Below are positions 43,154-51,258 of a DNA stretch of 64,000 bases, piece by piece. Below the pieces are notes generated by a model. It made no database searches. It had not been told where the DNA came from and worked only from the letters and a program-made list of their open reading frames with translations. Numbering within the stretch: the first letter of the stretch is position 1; each line of letters begins with the position of its first letter. The stretch is from contig NZ_JAUZQF010000007.1 of NCBI RefSeq assembly GCF_030718205.1, positions 62,001-126,000 on the forward strand. The letters are read 5' to 3'. A program made the position numbers and the translations under genes. Source of the DNA: Nonomuraea turcica. Its GTDB lineage: Bacteria; Actinomycetota; Actinomycetes; Streptosporangiales; Streptosporangiaceae.

Positions 43154-44122
43154 GTGAATAACGTACGGCTCGACCTCAACCTCCTTCTGGTGATCGAGGC
43201 CATCATGCTGGAGCGGAACGTGACGCGCGCCGCGGCCAGCCTGTCGATGAGCCAGCCGGCCGTCAGCAACGCGCTTAGGCGCGCTCGGAAGCTGACGCAG
43301 GACCAGCTGTTCCTCAGAGTCGCCGACGGCGTCCAGCCGACCTCGCGGATGCTGGCCATCTGGCCTGAGCTTCATCGTTCCCTGGCGGTGATCCGGGCCT
43401 CGATCGCACCCCACCACTTCGACCCCAGCTCGGACCCGACCAGCTTCCGCCTCGCGGTCACCGACAGCCTCACGGCGGAAGCGGTCTGCGGCATCACTCT
43501 GAAGCTGAGGGCCGCGTCGACCTATGCTCGCGTCGCGTTCTCCTTCCACACGAACGCCGGCTCTCTTGACGGAATCGAGCGCGGCACACTGGACTGCGCC
43601 GTCGGCATGTTTCCGGCGCTTCCTCGTGGCATTCATGTGCAGGGTCTTCGTACAGATCACTACGTGTGCGTGATGCAAGGCGGACACGCGCTGATGAGAG
43701 AGATGACCCTGGATCAGTTCGCGGCGGCCGCCCACGTGCTGGTGACCCCGTCAGGCATGGATCTGGGCGCGATCGACGGCTGGCTCAGCTTGCAGGGACG
43801 CGCACGGACGATCGTCGCCGTCGTCAACCACTTCGCCGACGCGTTGCGGATCGTCGCCGAAAGCGATCTGCTGACCTGTGTGCCGAGCGGCTATGTCACT
43901 GGACCCGGCCAGATGCTCATCGCGCGGCACGGATTGGTCGTCCGCGACTTGCCCTTCGAAACCGAGAAGCTGATTTACAAGCTCGTCTGGCATGAGCGGC
44001 TGCACACCCACCCAGCTCACCAATGGTTCCGCTCGCTCGTCGCAGAGGTTTGTGGACCGCCTGCCGACACGGCGGACCTCCGTACCGCGAAGGTCGGTGT
44101 CGCGGAGGCCAACGGTTCTTGA
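43154..44122 (+). CDS. LysR-family regulator
   Basis: A 322-residue LTTR. The N-terminal helix-turn-helix is NLLLVIEAIMLERNVTRAAASLSMSQPAVSNALRRARKL, followed by the type 2 periplasmic-binding-like effector domain. The start is GTG. It is divergent from the RraA-dehydrogenase-SDR-MFS operon and, as the family usually does, should control it and itself from the shared intergenic region (43015-43153). Confidence 0.9.
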   Translation: MNNVRLDLNLLLVIEAIMLERNVTRAAASLSMSQPAVSNALRRARKLTQDQLFLRVADGVQPTSRMLAIWPELHRSLAVIRASIAPHHFDPSSDPTSFRLAVTDSLTAEAVCGITLKLRAASTYARVAFSFHTNAGSLDGIERGTLDCAVGMFPALPRGIHVQGLRTDHYVCVMQGGHALMREMTLDQFAAAAHVLVTPSGMDLGAIDGWLSLQGRARTIVAVVNHFADALRIVAESDLLTCVPSGYVTGPGQMLIARHGLVVRDLPFETEKLIYKLVWHERLHTHPAHQWFRSLVAEVCGPPADTADLRTAKVGVAEANGS

Positions 44123-44201
44123 TCTCCCGGTGTACCCGAGTGCCGGGAGAGCAGGTGGCGGGATGCTTCCCTCATCCCTTCACCCCCCGAGAAGGACGCC
44201 C

Positions 44202-44399
44202 TTGCTCACTTTCATGGCCTCCCGCCAACTGCTGGAGAACGTGATCCCGACCGTCAAGGCATGGACTGAGCGCTCCCCCGCCCGATCCGTCGTCCTCGAG
44301 CTCGACGACGACCGCCTCGAGATCACCGGGGCGGGGGCGGCCGACCTGGACCGATTGATCGACCTGTTCGTGGACCGGCACGCCAAGACCGAGCCATGA
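44202..44399 (+). CDS. EACC1-like effector-associated small protein
   Basis: A 65-residue protein resembling the effector-associated constant component 1 of actinobacterial caspase/TPR conflict systems: MASRQLLENVIPTVKAW, then RSVVLELDDDRLEITGAG and a helical tail DLDRLIDLFVDRHA. I start it at TTG 44202, with GAAGGA five bases upstream; ATG 44214 is an alternative. The next gene, a caspase-like one, begins in its stop (ATGA), the usual pairing for this family. Such components are thought to couple sensing to effector activation. Confidence 0.68.
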   Translation: MLTFMASRQLLENVIPTVKAWTERSPARSVVLELDDDRLEITGAGAADLDRLIDLFVDRHAKTEP

Positions 44400-44563
44400 C
44401 GCGCCGAGCCCTGCTGATCGCGAACACTTCGTACGATGACCAGCGGCTGCGACAGGTGCGCGCCCCGCCATCGGACATGGCCGAGCTGGAGCGGGTCCTG
44501 GCCGATCCCACCTTCCTTGAGGACGTGGCCGCCACGGCGCTCGGCCGGGTTCGCCTGCGGTGA
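44396..44563 (+). pseudogene. Truncated caspase-like peptidase, N-terminal fragment only
   Basis: 55 codons beginning MTRRALLIANTSYDDQRLR and continuing with APPSDMAELERVLADP, which is the first strand-helix-strand of the caspase/metacaspase fold in EACC1-linked effectors. After the DPTF sequence the family pattern is lost, and a TGA closes the frame. The His and Cys of the catalytic dyad would lie beyond this point and are absent. The break with the neighbouring decayed DNA suggests a deletion. Confidence 0.65.
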
Positions 44564-44654
44564 GTACCAGGTCGTGGAGCTAGCCCCGTTTTCGCACGTC
44601 GAGGTAATTGAAGATCGTTCGGGGTGCTGGTGTTGATCTCGGCTGGTCGGCTGG

Positions 44655-45357
44655 TCGGCTGGGAGAGTCCGTCTGCGCCGCTGACCGCCGCCGCCAGGTG
44701 CAGCAGCAACATCGCCGCCTGGTAGGCGTCAGAGGCCGCCGCCGTCGGGCCATCCGGCGCCGCAAACAACACCATGGATACCGAGGTAACAACCGCGCCG
44801 CCCAAGCGCGGGTCGGGTTCGATGCCGACACCTGCCCTGCCCAGTACCTCAGCCAGGGCGATGACGTCTTTCTTGGTCGGCTTCGCCTCCTGGGGCGAGG
44901 AGATGAAAGCGGAAAACTCCCCCACCGGGACGACGGCGGCACTCCTGCGTACCTAGCCGATGGCGCGCCCAGGCGATCGCCTGTCCGGCGCCACCGCCCG
45001 AGAGGTTCACCAGTTCGGCTGGCAGCAACGCCTGGGCCTGGACCGAGGCTTGCCCATCGGGTACGCGGCCGAGGTAGCGGCTGTAGGCCTCCAGGTCCAA
45101 GGTGCACTCGTCGGCCAGAGCGATCAGCTTTCGTGTCGGCGCGGCGTATCCGAGCACGTCGGGGATGCCGGACAGGGTCAGCTCGGCGACCCGCGAAAGC
45201 CGGCGCTCGCTGGCCGGTAGTCCAGCGTGACCTCCTTGCGCCCCGGCCGTACGATCAACCCCTGGCCGTGACGGGCGGCGTAGCGCCGCAGGAAGAGCGC
45301 GTCGAACTCGGTCGCGCAGCGGGTGGCGGGGGTGCGCAGGTGGTAGTCCGGACGCTG
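44655..45357 (-). pseudogene. Frameshifted TerB_N/TerB_C-type protein gene
   Basis: Three minus-strand pieces in different frames make up one decayed protein. Piece 1 (about 45351-45207) reads ATRCATEFDALFLRRYAARH and RPGRKEVTLDYRPAS. Piece 2 (about 45211-44953) reads LADECTLDLEAYSRYLGRVP and AQALLPAELV. Piece 3 (from about 44925) reads SSPQEAKPTKKDVIALAEVL and RAGVGIEPDPRLGG, and ends in AAMLLLHLAAAVSGADG. The pattern of YSRYLGR and GVGIEPDPR fits TerB-related proteins. At least two frameshifts and a missing C-terminus show it is not functional. The exact subfamily is a judgement from memory of the motifs. Confidence 0.6.
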
Positions 45358-45561
45358 AAACCACCGAGAATTGAGCCCCACAGGCCTGGCTGACCACGGA
45401 CGACGTCATCAACACCTGGCCCCTGGACCGGCTCCTGGCATTCCTGAGGCACCGAACACCATCGGCCCGATGCCGCTCCACGGCCGCCGGACCGATGGAA
45501 ACGGCCAGGAAACACCCGCCGCCCTACAAAAGATCCCGCACGCAACGAAGGGATCATCATC

Positions 45562-46683
45562 ATGAACCACGCCATTACGGCACGCCGCGTCGCCGGCCTG
45601 GCCTGCGCGATGCTGACGTTGGCCGCCGCCGCCACGCCCGCGACCGCGACCGCCGCCACGTCGAAGGTGGGGGACGTGCAGCGGGCCCTGGACGTACTCG
45701 CCCGGACCAGCGGGGTGGTGGGGACGATCGGGGAGGTCTACCTGGACGGGAGGCGCGTCGGCAAGGGCTCGGCGGGTTCGCGGCTCCTCGACGGCAAGGG
45801 CGGGCGCATCCCCGCCGACTCCCGCTACCGGATCGGGTCGCAGACCAAGCGGCTGACGGCCACGGTGGTGCTCCAGCTGGTCAAGGAGGGCAAGCTGGGG
45901 CTGGAGGACAAGCTGAGCGACCTCTTGCCGGAGGTGGTGAGCCAGGACGCCGTGGAGCGGGCCGACGAGATCACGGTACGGCAGCTGATCCGGCACACAT
46001 CCGGCATCCCGAACTGGTTCACTCCCAAGCTCGTCGACATATACGACTTCACCACCTATTACCCGCCGATCGAGTTGGTGAAGAAGTCACGCAGCCAGCC
46101 GCGCACCGGGGAGCCGGGCGAGAAGTACTTCTACTCCAACACCAACTACATGCTGCTCGGCATGATCATCGAGAAGGTGACCGGCCGCTCGCTGGCCACC
46201 GAATTCGCCCGCCGGCTCTTCGTCCCGCTCGGGATGAGCCGCTCGTACCTGCCGGTCAAGCCGCCGGAGGGCATCAAGGGCCCGCACGGGCACGGTTACA
46301 GCACCGACGCCGAAGGCAAGGTGCACGACATGGACCGGCTCAACGCCAGCTTCGGGCACGGCGCCGGAGGCGTGATCTCCACCGCGCGCGACATCAGCGC
46401 GTTCTCCCGCGCCTTCCACCAGGGCAAACTGCTCCCACCGGCCCTGCAGAAGCTGATCACCGACCCGCCCGAGAACACCCCTGCACCGACGCCCATGTGC
46501 GGAGGCGACCCACAACTGCAGGTGACCGCAGGCGGCGCCGCCGGCTTCACCGCCGTCACCGTCAGCTCCACCGACGGCCGCATCCAGTTCGCGATGTCCA
46601 CCACGACGAGCAATCAGGACCCAGCCGCCACCGGCCGAGCCATCAACCAGGCGGCCGAAGCCGTCCTCTGCCCCGGCAAGTAG
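45562..46683 (+). CDS. Secreted serine hydrolase (class C beta-lactamase/DD-peptidase family)
   Basis: A 373-residue exported protein with a signal peptide up to about residue 32. The penicillin-binding fold motifs are S-x-x-K as SQTK in RIGSQTKRLTA and Y-x-N as YSNTNYMLLG. The third motif is less clear, perhaps TAGGAAGF. RHTSGIPNW and GEKYFYSNTNYM are typical of D-alanyl-D-alanine carboxypeptidase/esterase-like members. GAAGGGA precedes the ATG. It stands alone; the role is cell-wall or ester hydrolysis rather than resistance, by family prevalence. Confidence 0.88.
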   Translation: MNHAITARRVAGLACAMLTLAAAATPATATAATSKVGDVQRALDVLARTSGVVGTIGEVYLDGRRVGKGSAGSRLLDGKGGRIPADSRYRIGSQTKRLTATVVLQLVKEGKLGLEDKLSDLLPEVVSQDAVERADEITVRQLIRHTSGIPNWFTPKLVDIYDFTTYYPPIELVKKSRSQPRTGEPGEKYFYSNTNYMLLGMIIEKVTGRSLATEFARRLFVPLGMSRSYLPVKPPEGIKGPHGHGYSTDAEGKVHDMDRLNASFGHGAGGVISTARDISAFSRAFHQGKLLPPALQKLITDPPENTPAPTPMCGGDPQLQVTAGGAAGFTAVTVSSTDGRIQFAMSTTTSNQDPAATGRAINQAAEAVLCPGK

Positions 46684-46712
46684 GGCAGCCTGGCCCCTCA
46701 ACCCTCCGAGCC

Positions 46713-46739
46713 CCCAGGCCCGCGGGCCGGCCACCTGGG
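46713..46739 (+). terminator. GC-rich hairpin after the serine hydrolase gene
   Basis: CCCAGG and CCTGGG enclose the self-complementary GGCCCGCGGGCC core, 30 bp after the stop. No T-run follows. Possible terminator. Confidence 0.4.
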
Positions 46740-46777
46740 CACTGCTGTGGTCAGGCCCCAGTCGTGCTTCCAGGTCG

Positions 46778-46795
46778 GACTGACCCTCGACTGAC
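46778..46795 (+). promoter_or_regulatory. Direct heptamer repeats upstream of the SARP gene
   Basis: GACTGAC occurs at 46778 and 46789, an 11-bp period that matches the spacing of SARP-type heptamer sites. They end 68 bp before the SARP start and could mediate autoregulation. Only two copies are present. Confidence 0.4.
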
Positions 46796-46863
46796 GAGAA
46801 TTTCCTGATCAACAATGGGCTCAGAGCCGTGGTCGACCCGCTCGTCACAGGCTGGAGTGCGCT

Positions 46864-49800
46864 TTGACAGATGCGAGATTCGGCGTTTTGGGCCCGGTAT
46901 GTGTTCGCGTGGATGGTCGGCAGCCCGTCGAGTTGAGCGGCAAGCAGAGTGCGGTCTTGGCCACCCTGCTACTCAATGTCAACACCATGGTGTCCAAGGA
47001 GCGTCTGATCACCGCGTTGTGGGACAGCCCCCCTCCTTCGGCTGCCGCTAACCTGCGCACATACATTTCTCAGCTGAGAAGGGCGTTGCCAACGGAGACG
47101 CGCCTCCTCACAACAGGATCCGGCTATTCGCTGCAGGTTGATACCGAGATGGTCGATCTGCTCATCTTCGACCAGGAGGTGCGACTTGCCCGGCAGGAAG
47201 CGGAAAGGGGTGAGCCCGAAGCAGCGGTTGGACGGTTCGAGCGGGCACTGGCGCTCTGGCACGGGCAGCCGGCCGAAGGTACATCGCTGAGGGGCGATCT
47301 ACTCGACCGCGTAACTGAGTTGGAGGAACACCACACGCAGGCGCGTCTTGAGTACGCGGAGATGAAACTGGGCTTGGGGCATTCCCGAGAAGTCGTCGAC
47401 GATCTCCGTTGCCTGCTGACCGAGCAGCCGTTACGGGAGAAGGCCTGGTACCTGCTCATGCTGGCATTCGCGCGGACAGGACAGCGGGACAGGGCGCTTG
47501 AAGCTTATCGGCGGGCCCGTGACGTGCTGGTGGCTGAGCTGGGTGTGGAACCCGGTCGGGATCTCCAGCAATTGCAGGCCACGATCCTTGGTGGTGACCT
47601 GCCTGCTGTGGAGCCGCCCGTACCGGGAGGCGGGGGGGTCTGCCAGCTTCCGCTGGACATCGCCGACTTCGTCGGCAGGCGCGGGGAGCTGTCGGCGGCG
47701 ATCGAGGCGATCTCCCCGGGCCGGAACCAGGCGTCGAGATCCGATACTGCAGGCAATGCGGGGAAACTTCTGGCGCCGACGGTGCCTGTGTGCGTGATAT
47801 CGGGCCAGGGCGGAGTGGGCAAGTCCACCCTCGCGGTCCACGTCGCCCACCACGTCCGGCAAGATTTTCGCGACGGGCAGCTCTACATCAACCTGCGCGG
47901 CGGTGACGATCATCCAATAGATCCGGAGAAGGCGCTGGGCCGGCTCCTGCGCGGGCTCGGAGTCGACATGTCTGCCATCCCTGTGGGGTTGGATCAGCGG
48001 GCGGAGTTGTACCGGAGCAAGCTGGCGAATCGGCGCTATCTGGTGGTGCTCGACGATGCGGGGGACGAGGGTCAGCTCTATCCGCTGTTACCGGGCACGC
48101 CGGGGTGCGCGGTGCTGATCACGAGCAGGCACCGACTGACAGGCCTGCCCGCGACACAGGTCATCGATCTGCCGATGATGCCGTCCAGTGAGGCGCTTGA
48201 ACTCCTACGGCGCATCATCGGCGCCGATCGGGCGGCTGAGGAGCCCGGCGACGCCGAAGTGCTCGTCCAGTTGTGCGGTGGCCTGCCCCTTGCGGTGCGT
48301 ATCACCGGCGCCAAGCTCGCCGCGCGCCCGCACTGGAGTCTGGACCAACTGGTCATCAGGCTGAGCAACACCAGAAACCGCCTGCGTCATCTCACCCACG
48401 GATCCCAGGCGGTGCGGACCAGCCTCGCCGTGGGCTACCAGGGCCTCACCTCTCCCGAGCAGCGGCTGTTTCGCCTTCTCGGGCTGATCGAGGCGCGTGA
48501 GTTCGCCGTCTGGGTGGCCGCGGCCCTGCTCGACATACAGCACGCTGAGGCCGAGGACATGATCGAGCGACTGGTCGACGTCCGTCTGCTCGACGTCGCG
48601 GGCCGCGACCAGTGTGGGCAGACCCGCTTCCGCTTCCATGACCTGACTCGCGTGTACGCGCGAGAATGTGCTGGGCTCGAGGAGCCCGAGAATGAAGGCA
48701 TCGCCGCAGTGCGCCGCGCCTTGAGCGCCTGGCTCGGCCTCACCCGCCAGGCGCACATGCGGCTGTGCGGCGGAGACTACCGACTGGTGCGTGGCCGCAG
48801 CCCGCTGTGGAGTTCCGAATCCGAGGTCATTGAACGCCATGTCCTGCCCGACCCGCTCGGCTGGGTCGAGGCCGAGCGGGAGGGAATCGTCGCCGCGGTC
48901 CGCCAGAGCGCGGAGCTCGGAGCTGGCGAGTTGTGCTGGGAACTGGCCGCCGCGGCCATGTATCTCTTCGAAACCCGCAGCCTCCACGACGAATGGCGGA
49001 CCACACACAAGATCGCCCTGGACAGCACGCAGAGGTCGGGCGACACCCGCGGGCAAGCGACCATGCTCAACGGGCTCGCGAGACTGCACATGGCCCAGAA
49101 CGACCTGCCCCGGTGTGGCCAGGCCCTGAAGGAGGCTCTGCAGTTGTTCGACCAGGTTCAAGACCGGCACGGTCATGCCATGGCCACGGTCAATATGGCC
49201 GAACTCCATCGTCTCCGAGGCAGCAACGCACACGCGCTGGCCTGTTACCGGGAGGCTATCGACAGCCTGGTGCAAGTCGACGATCGGGGTACGCAGATCA
49301 CCGTCATGCGGGGCATCGGCCGCATTCATATGAACTCGGGCAAGTACGACCTCGCCGACCCCTACCTCCGGCAGGCGGTAAAGCTGGCAGAGGACACCGG
49401 CGATGTGCGTTCCAGGGAATTCACCAGGGTCCTCCTTGGGGAGATCGAGCTCGCACGGGGCAATCCCGCGGCTGCTGAAGGCTGCTTCAGTCAGGCGCTG
49501 GCCGGCCTCGACGCCATCGGCTTTCCCCGGGGGAGCGCCTACGCCTCCCTTGGGCTCGCCTCGGTCAGGCTCGCCCAGCAAGACTTCACCGACGCCGAAC
49601 GTCTCCTGCGTCATGCCCTGGACATCTACGAGAACGTCGGCGAGGGCATAGGCCAGGCCCGCGTCCTGTTCAGCTGGGCCGAGCTCCGGCGCCTGCAACG
49701 ACGGTACGACGAAGCGGCCGCGACGTTGGTGAACGTCGTGGCGATCTGCCAGGCCATCCCTGTTCCACGCCGCCACGGCCTGGCCCTGCGCGCCCTGGGC

Positions 49801-49956
49801 GACGTGTACCGCGACGCCGGAGACCTGCCCGCGGCCGTCGACGCCTGGCGAAGCTCTCTCGCCGTCCTGCACGCCATATCCGCGCCGGAAGTCAGCGAGA
49901 TCGCCGCCGTAATCGAGCGGTACGCCAACGACGGCTCACCAGCCGCCTCTGCCTGA
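46864..49956 (+). CDS. SARP-type regulator with NB-ARC ATPase and TPR domains (AfsR-like)
   Basis: A 1030-residue activator typical of natural-product clusters. Residues about 1-95 form the OmpR-like DNA-binding domain (VELSGKQSAVLATLLLNVN; ANLRTYISQLRRAL). About 98-243 is the bacterial transcriptional activation domain ending VLVAELGVEPGRDLQQLQ. An NB-ARC module starts near 266, with Walker A GQGGVGKS at 314-321, YLVVLDDAGDE and CGGLPLAVRITGAKLA. TPR-like repeats fill about 650-1000. The start is TTG, with GGAG seven bases upstream. It lies 177 bp before the small peptide gene and probably activates that unit. Confidence 0.92.
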   Translation: MTDARFGVLGPVCVRVDGRQPVELSGKQSAVLATLLLNVNTMVSKERLITALWDSPPPSAAANLRTYISQLRRALPTETRLLTTGSGYSLQVDTEMVDLLIFDQEVRLARQEAERGEPEAAVGRFERALALWHGQPAEGTSLRGDLLDRVTELEEHHTQARLEYAEMKLGLGHSREVVDDLRCLLTEQPLREKAWYLLMLAFARTGQRDRALEAYRRARDVLVAELGVEPGRDLQQLQATILGGDLPAVEPPVPGGGGVCQLPLDIADFVGRRGELSAAIEAISPGRNQASRSDTAGNAGKLLAPTVPVCVISGQGGVGKSTLAVHVAHHVRQDFRDGQLYINLRGGDDHPIDPEKALGRLLRGLGVDMSAIPVGLDQRAELYRSKLANRRYLVVLDDAGDEGQLYPLLPGTPGCAVLITSRHRLTGLPATQVIDLPMMPSSEALELLRRIIGADRAAEEPGDAEVLVQLCGGLPLAVRITGAKLAARPHWSLDQLVIRLSNTRNRLRHLTHGSQAVRTSLAVGYQGLTSPEQRLFRLLGLIEAREFAVWVAAALLDIQHAEAEDMIERLVDVRLLDVAGRDQCGQTRFRFHDLTRVYARECAGLEEPENEGIAAVRRALSAWLGLTRQAHMRLCGGDYRLVRGRSPLWSSESEVIERHVLPDPLGWVEAEREGIVAAVRQSAELGAGELCWELAAAAMYLFETRSLHDEWRTTHKIALDSTQRSGDTRGQATMLNGLARLHMAQNDLPRCGQALKEALQLFDQVQDRHGHAMATVNMAELHRLRGSNAHALACYREAIDSLVQVDDRGTQITVMRGIGRIHMNSGKYDLADPYLRQAVKLAEDTGDVRSREFTRVLLGEIELARGNPAAAEGCFSQALAGLDAIGFPRGSAYASLGLASVRLAQQDFTDAERLLRHALDIYENVGEGIGQARVLFSWAELRRLQRRYDEAAATLVNVVAICQAIPVPRRHGLALRALGDVYRDAGDLPAAVDAWRSSLAVLHAISAPEVSEIAAVIERYANDGSPAASA

Positions 49957-50133
49957 CAATACGCACGTTCGTGCGGCGCTTGATGATTCCACTGTTCACG
50001 GAGCCTGCTATTCGGCATGACAGGAGGCATGTGCCGGGCTTTGTATTGACACTATGCCTGATTTATGCAGCGCCATGACAGAGTCATTCACAGATGAGGC
50101 GAGTCCGAGCGCATTTTGAGGAGGTGTGCAGAA

Positions 50134-50232
50134 ATGAGCCCCGACATCATTACGTCCGTCATCGGCGATGTTGTCACTGCCATGCAGAACTGCGAGGCCG
50201 GCCTGCTGGAGGTCGTTACCGCGATCTTGTAA
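50134..50232 (+). CDS. Small 32-residue peptide, putative bacteriocin/RiPP precursor
   Basis: A short but well-marked gene: ATG with TGAGGAGGTG seven bases upstream, the best ribosome site of the region, and TAA stop. The peptide begins MSPDIITSV and ends LLEVVTAIL. It has no Lys, Arg, His or aromatic residue, carries four acids (D4, D12, E21, E26) and a single Cys at 20, and is strongly hydrophobic and amphipathic. Two [DE]VVTA[MI] segments recur with a 14-residue period. No signal peptide or double-Gly leader is visible. A 14-bp hairpin follows, then an oxygenase-like and a CPBP protease gene on the same strand. It may be a modified or leaderless peptide product. I do not recognise a family; expression is inferred. 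Confidence 0.62.
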   Translation: MSPDIITSVIGDVVTAMQNCEAGLLEVVTAIL

Positions 50233-50237
50233 CACGA

Positions 50238-50270
50238 AGAAACCGCTCCAATTCCGTTGGGGCGGTTTCT
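50238..50270 (+). terminator. Strong hairpin between peptide gene and oxygenase gene (attenuator-like)
   Basis: A 14-bp stem (AGAAACCGCTCCAA with TTGGGGCGGTTTCT, one G-T wobble) around a 5-base loop, starting 6 bp after the peptide stop. It ends 31 bp before the next start codon. A partial terminator here would make the peptide transcript more abundant than the downstream genes, as in many precursor-peptide operons. Confidence 0.7.
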
Positions 50271-50301
50271 CCATTACTCGCACCTCGAACAGGGGCACTC
50301 T

Positions 50302-51258
50302 ATGCACACGGCAGCGGAAGGCCGGACCGGCCATCTTTCTCTGGAGCCGGACCACGTCGAAGAATTCATAGGGCGATTTCCCGAGGACCGCGTCCCGTCA
50401 CTGGCGGCTTTTCGCGACGCGGAGATCTACCGTGAAGCCACCCACACCGCCCGGCTCAGCTTCCCCGACACCTTGGAAGCCGCGAATGAACTGCTCGACG
50501 CTCCCGGCATCGCAGCGGCGCAAATCAGCTTCCCAGCCATGGAGCAACTGGGCCCACAGGCGGAAACGCTTCTCATGGCCACGTTGGCTGTATCCATCGG
50601 CGGCTGCATGGTCCAGGCATGCATCGACAGCCGAAACCGCACACCATTCGAGCTCACGAAAACATCACCGGCCAATCATGAAAGGCTGGTGTCCGCCGGG
50701 TTGTCTCATTTCGGCCTGGGCGACGTCCATGGTTTCCACACCGACATAAGGGTGGACCCGGAGACTAGAGCGGTTTTCGTCCCCAACCGGATCGTGCTGC
50801 ACAATATCTATATCGGCTTCGAGCAGCCTGGGGACCTGCTCTGGGTGCCCGTTCACAGCTGGCCCGATCGCAAAGAATTCAGAACAGCGTTCGGTGTAGG
50901 CCGGCCCTACACGATGAAGCTGACGCCAGACGCACGTGAAGGCGATGACCTGGCCGCTGTCGACATCAAGCAGATTTCGGTTCCTGTCTTTTCGACGACA
51001 TCCGCACACGAGGAATTGGTCTGCGTGAACGGTGTGATAACGGCGGATGCCGCGCAACCGGATCTCCCGGCCCGTATGCAGTCCTCACTCGCCCGGTCTC
51101 CAGGCCGCATTGCGTTGCCGCAGGCCACTCGTCAGGTCATCATCCTGGCCAACCAATATGGTCTCCACGGCCGGGACATGTTCAAGGACCCGACAGACGG
51201 CATCCGTGTCCATCTCCGCATGATGGACGCCAGGGGAACTCGCTTGGGCACACCGTGA
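50302..51258 (+). CDS. Fe(II)/2-oxoglutarate-dependent oxygenase-like protein (clavaminate synthase/TauD superfamily)
   Basis: A 318-residue protein with the iron-binding facial triad pattern of the clavaminate-synthase group: H146-x-D148 in GFHTDIR and distal H289 in YGLHGRDMF. R302 or R306, in GIRVHLR, would bind 2-oxoglutarate. The spacing of these residues closely follows clavaminate synthase. The N-terminal 60 residues are less typical. The ATG at 50302 follows AGGGG. It lies after the peptide gene and overlaps the protease gene by GTGA, so peptide hydroxylation or another oxidative step is the inferred role. An independent amino-acid hydroxylase is the alternative. Confidence 0.75.
   Translation: MHTAAEGRTGHLSLEPDHVEEFIGRFPEDRVPSLAAFRDAEIYREATHTARLSFPDTLEAANELLDAPGIAAAQISFPAMEQLGPQAETLLMATLAVSIGGCMVQACIDSRNRTPFELTKTSPANHERLVSAGLSHFGLGDVHGFHTDIRVDPETRAVFVPNRIVLHNIYIGFEQPGDLLWVPVHSWPDRKEFRTAFGVGRPYTMKLTPDAREGDDLAAVDIKQISVPVFSTTSAHEELVCVNGVITADAAQPDLPARMQSSLARSPGRIALPQATRQVIILANQYGLHGRDMFKDPTDGIRVHLRMMDARGTRLGTP

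Noticed and set aside
48205..49872. A 555-codon open frame antisense to the SARP gene
   Set aside because: The SARP frame has continuous BTAD, NB-ARC and TPR features; the antisense frame has none.
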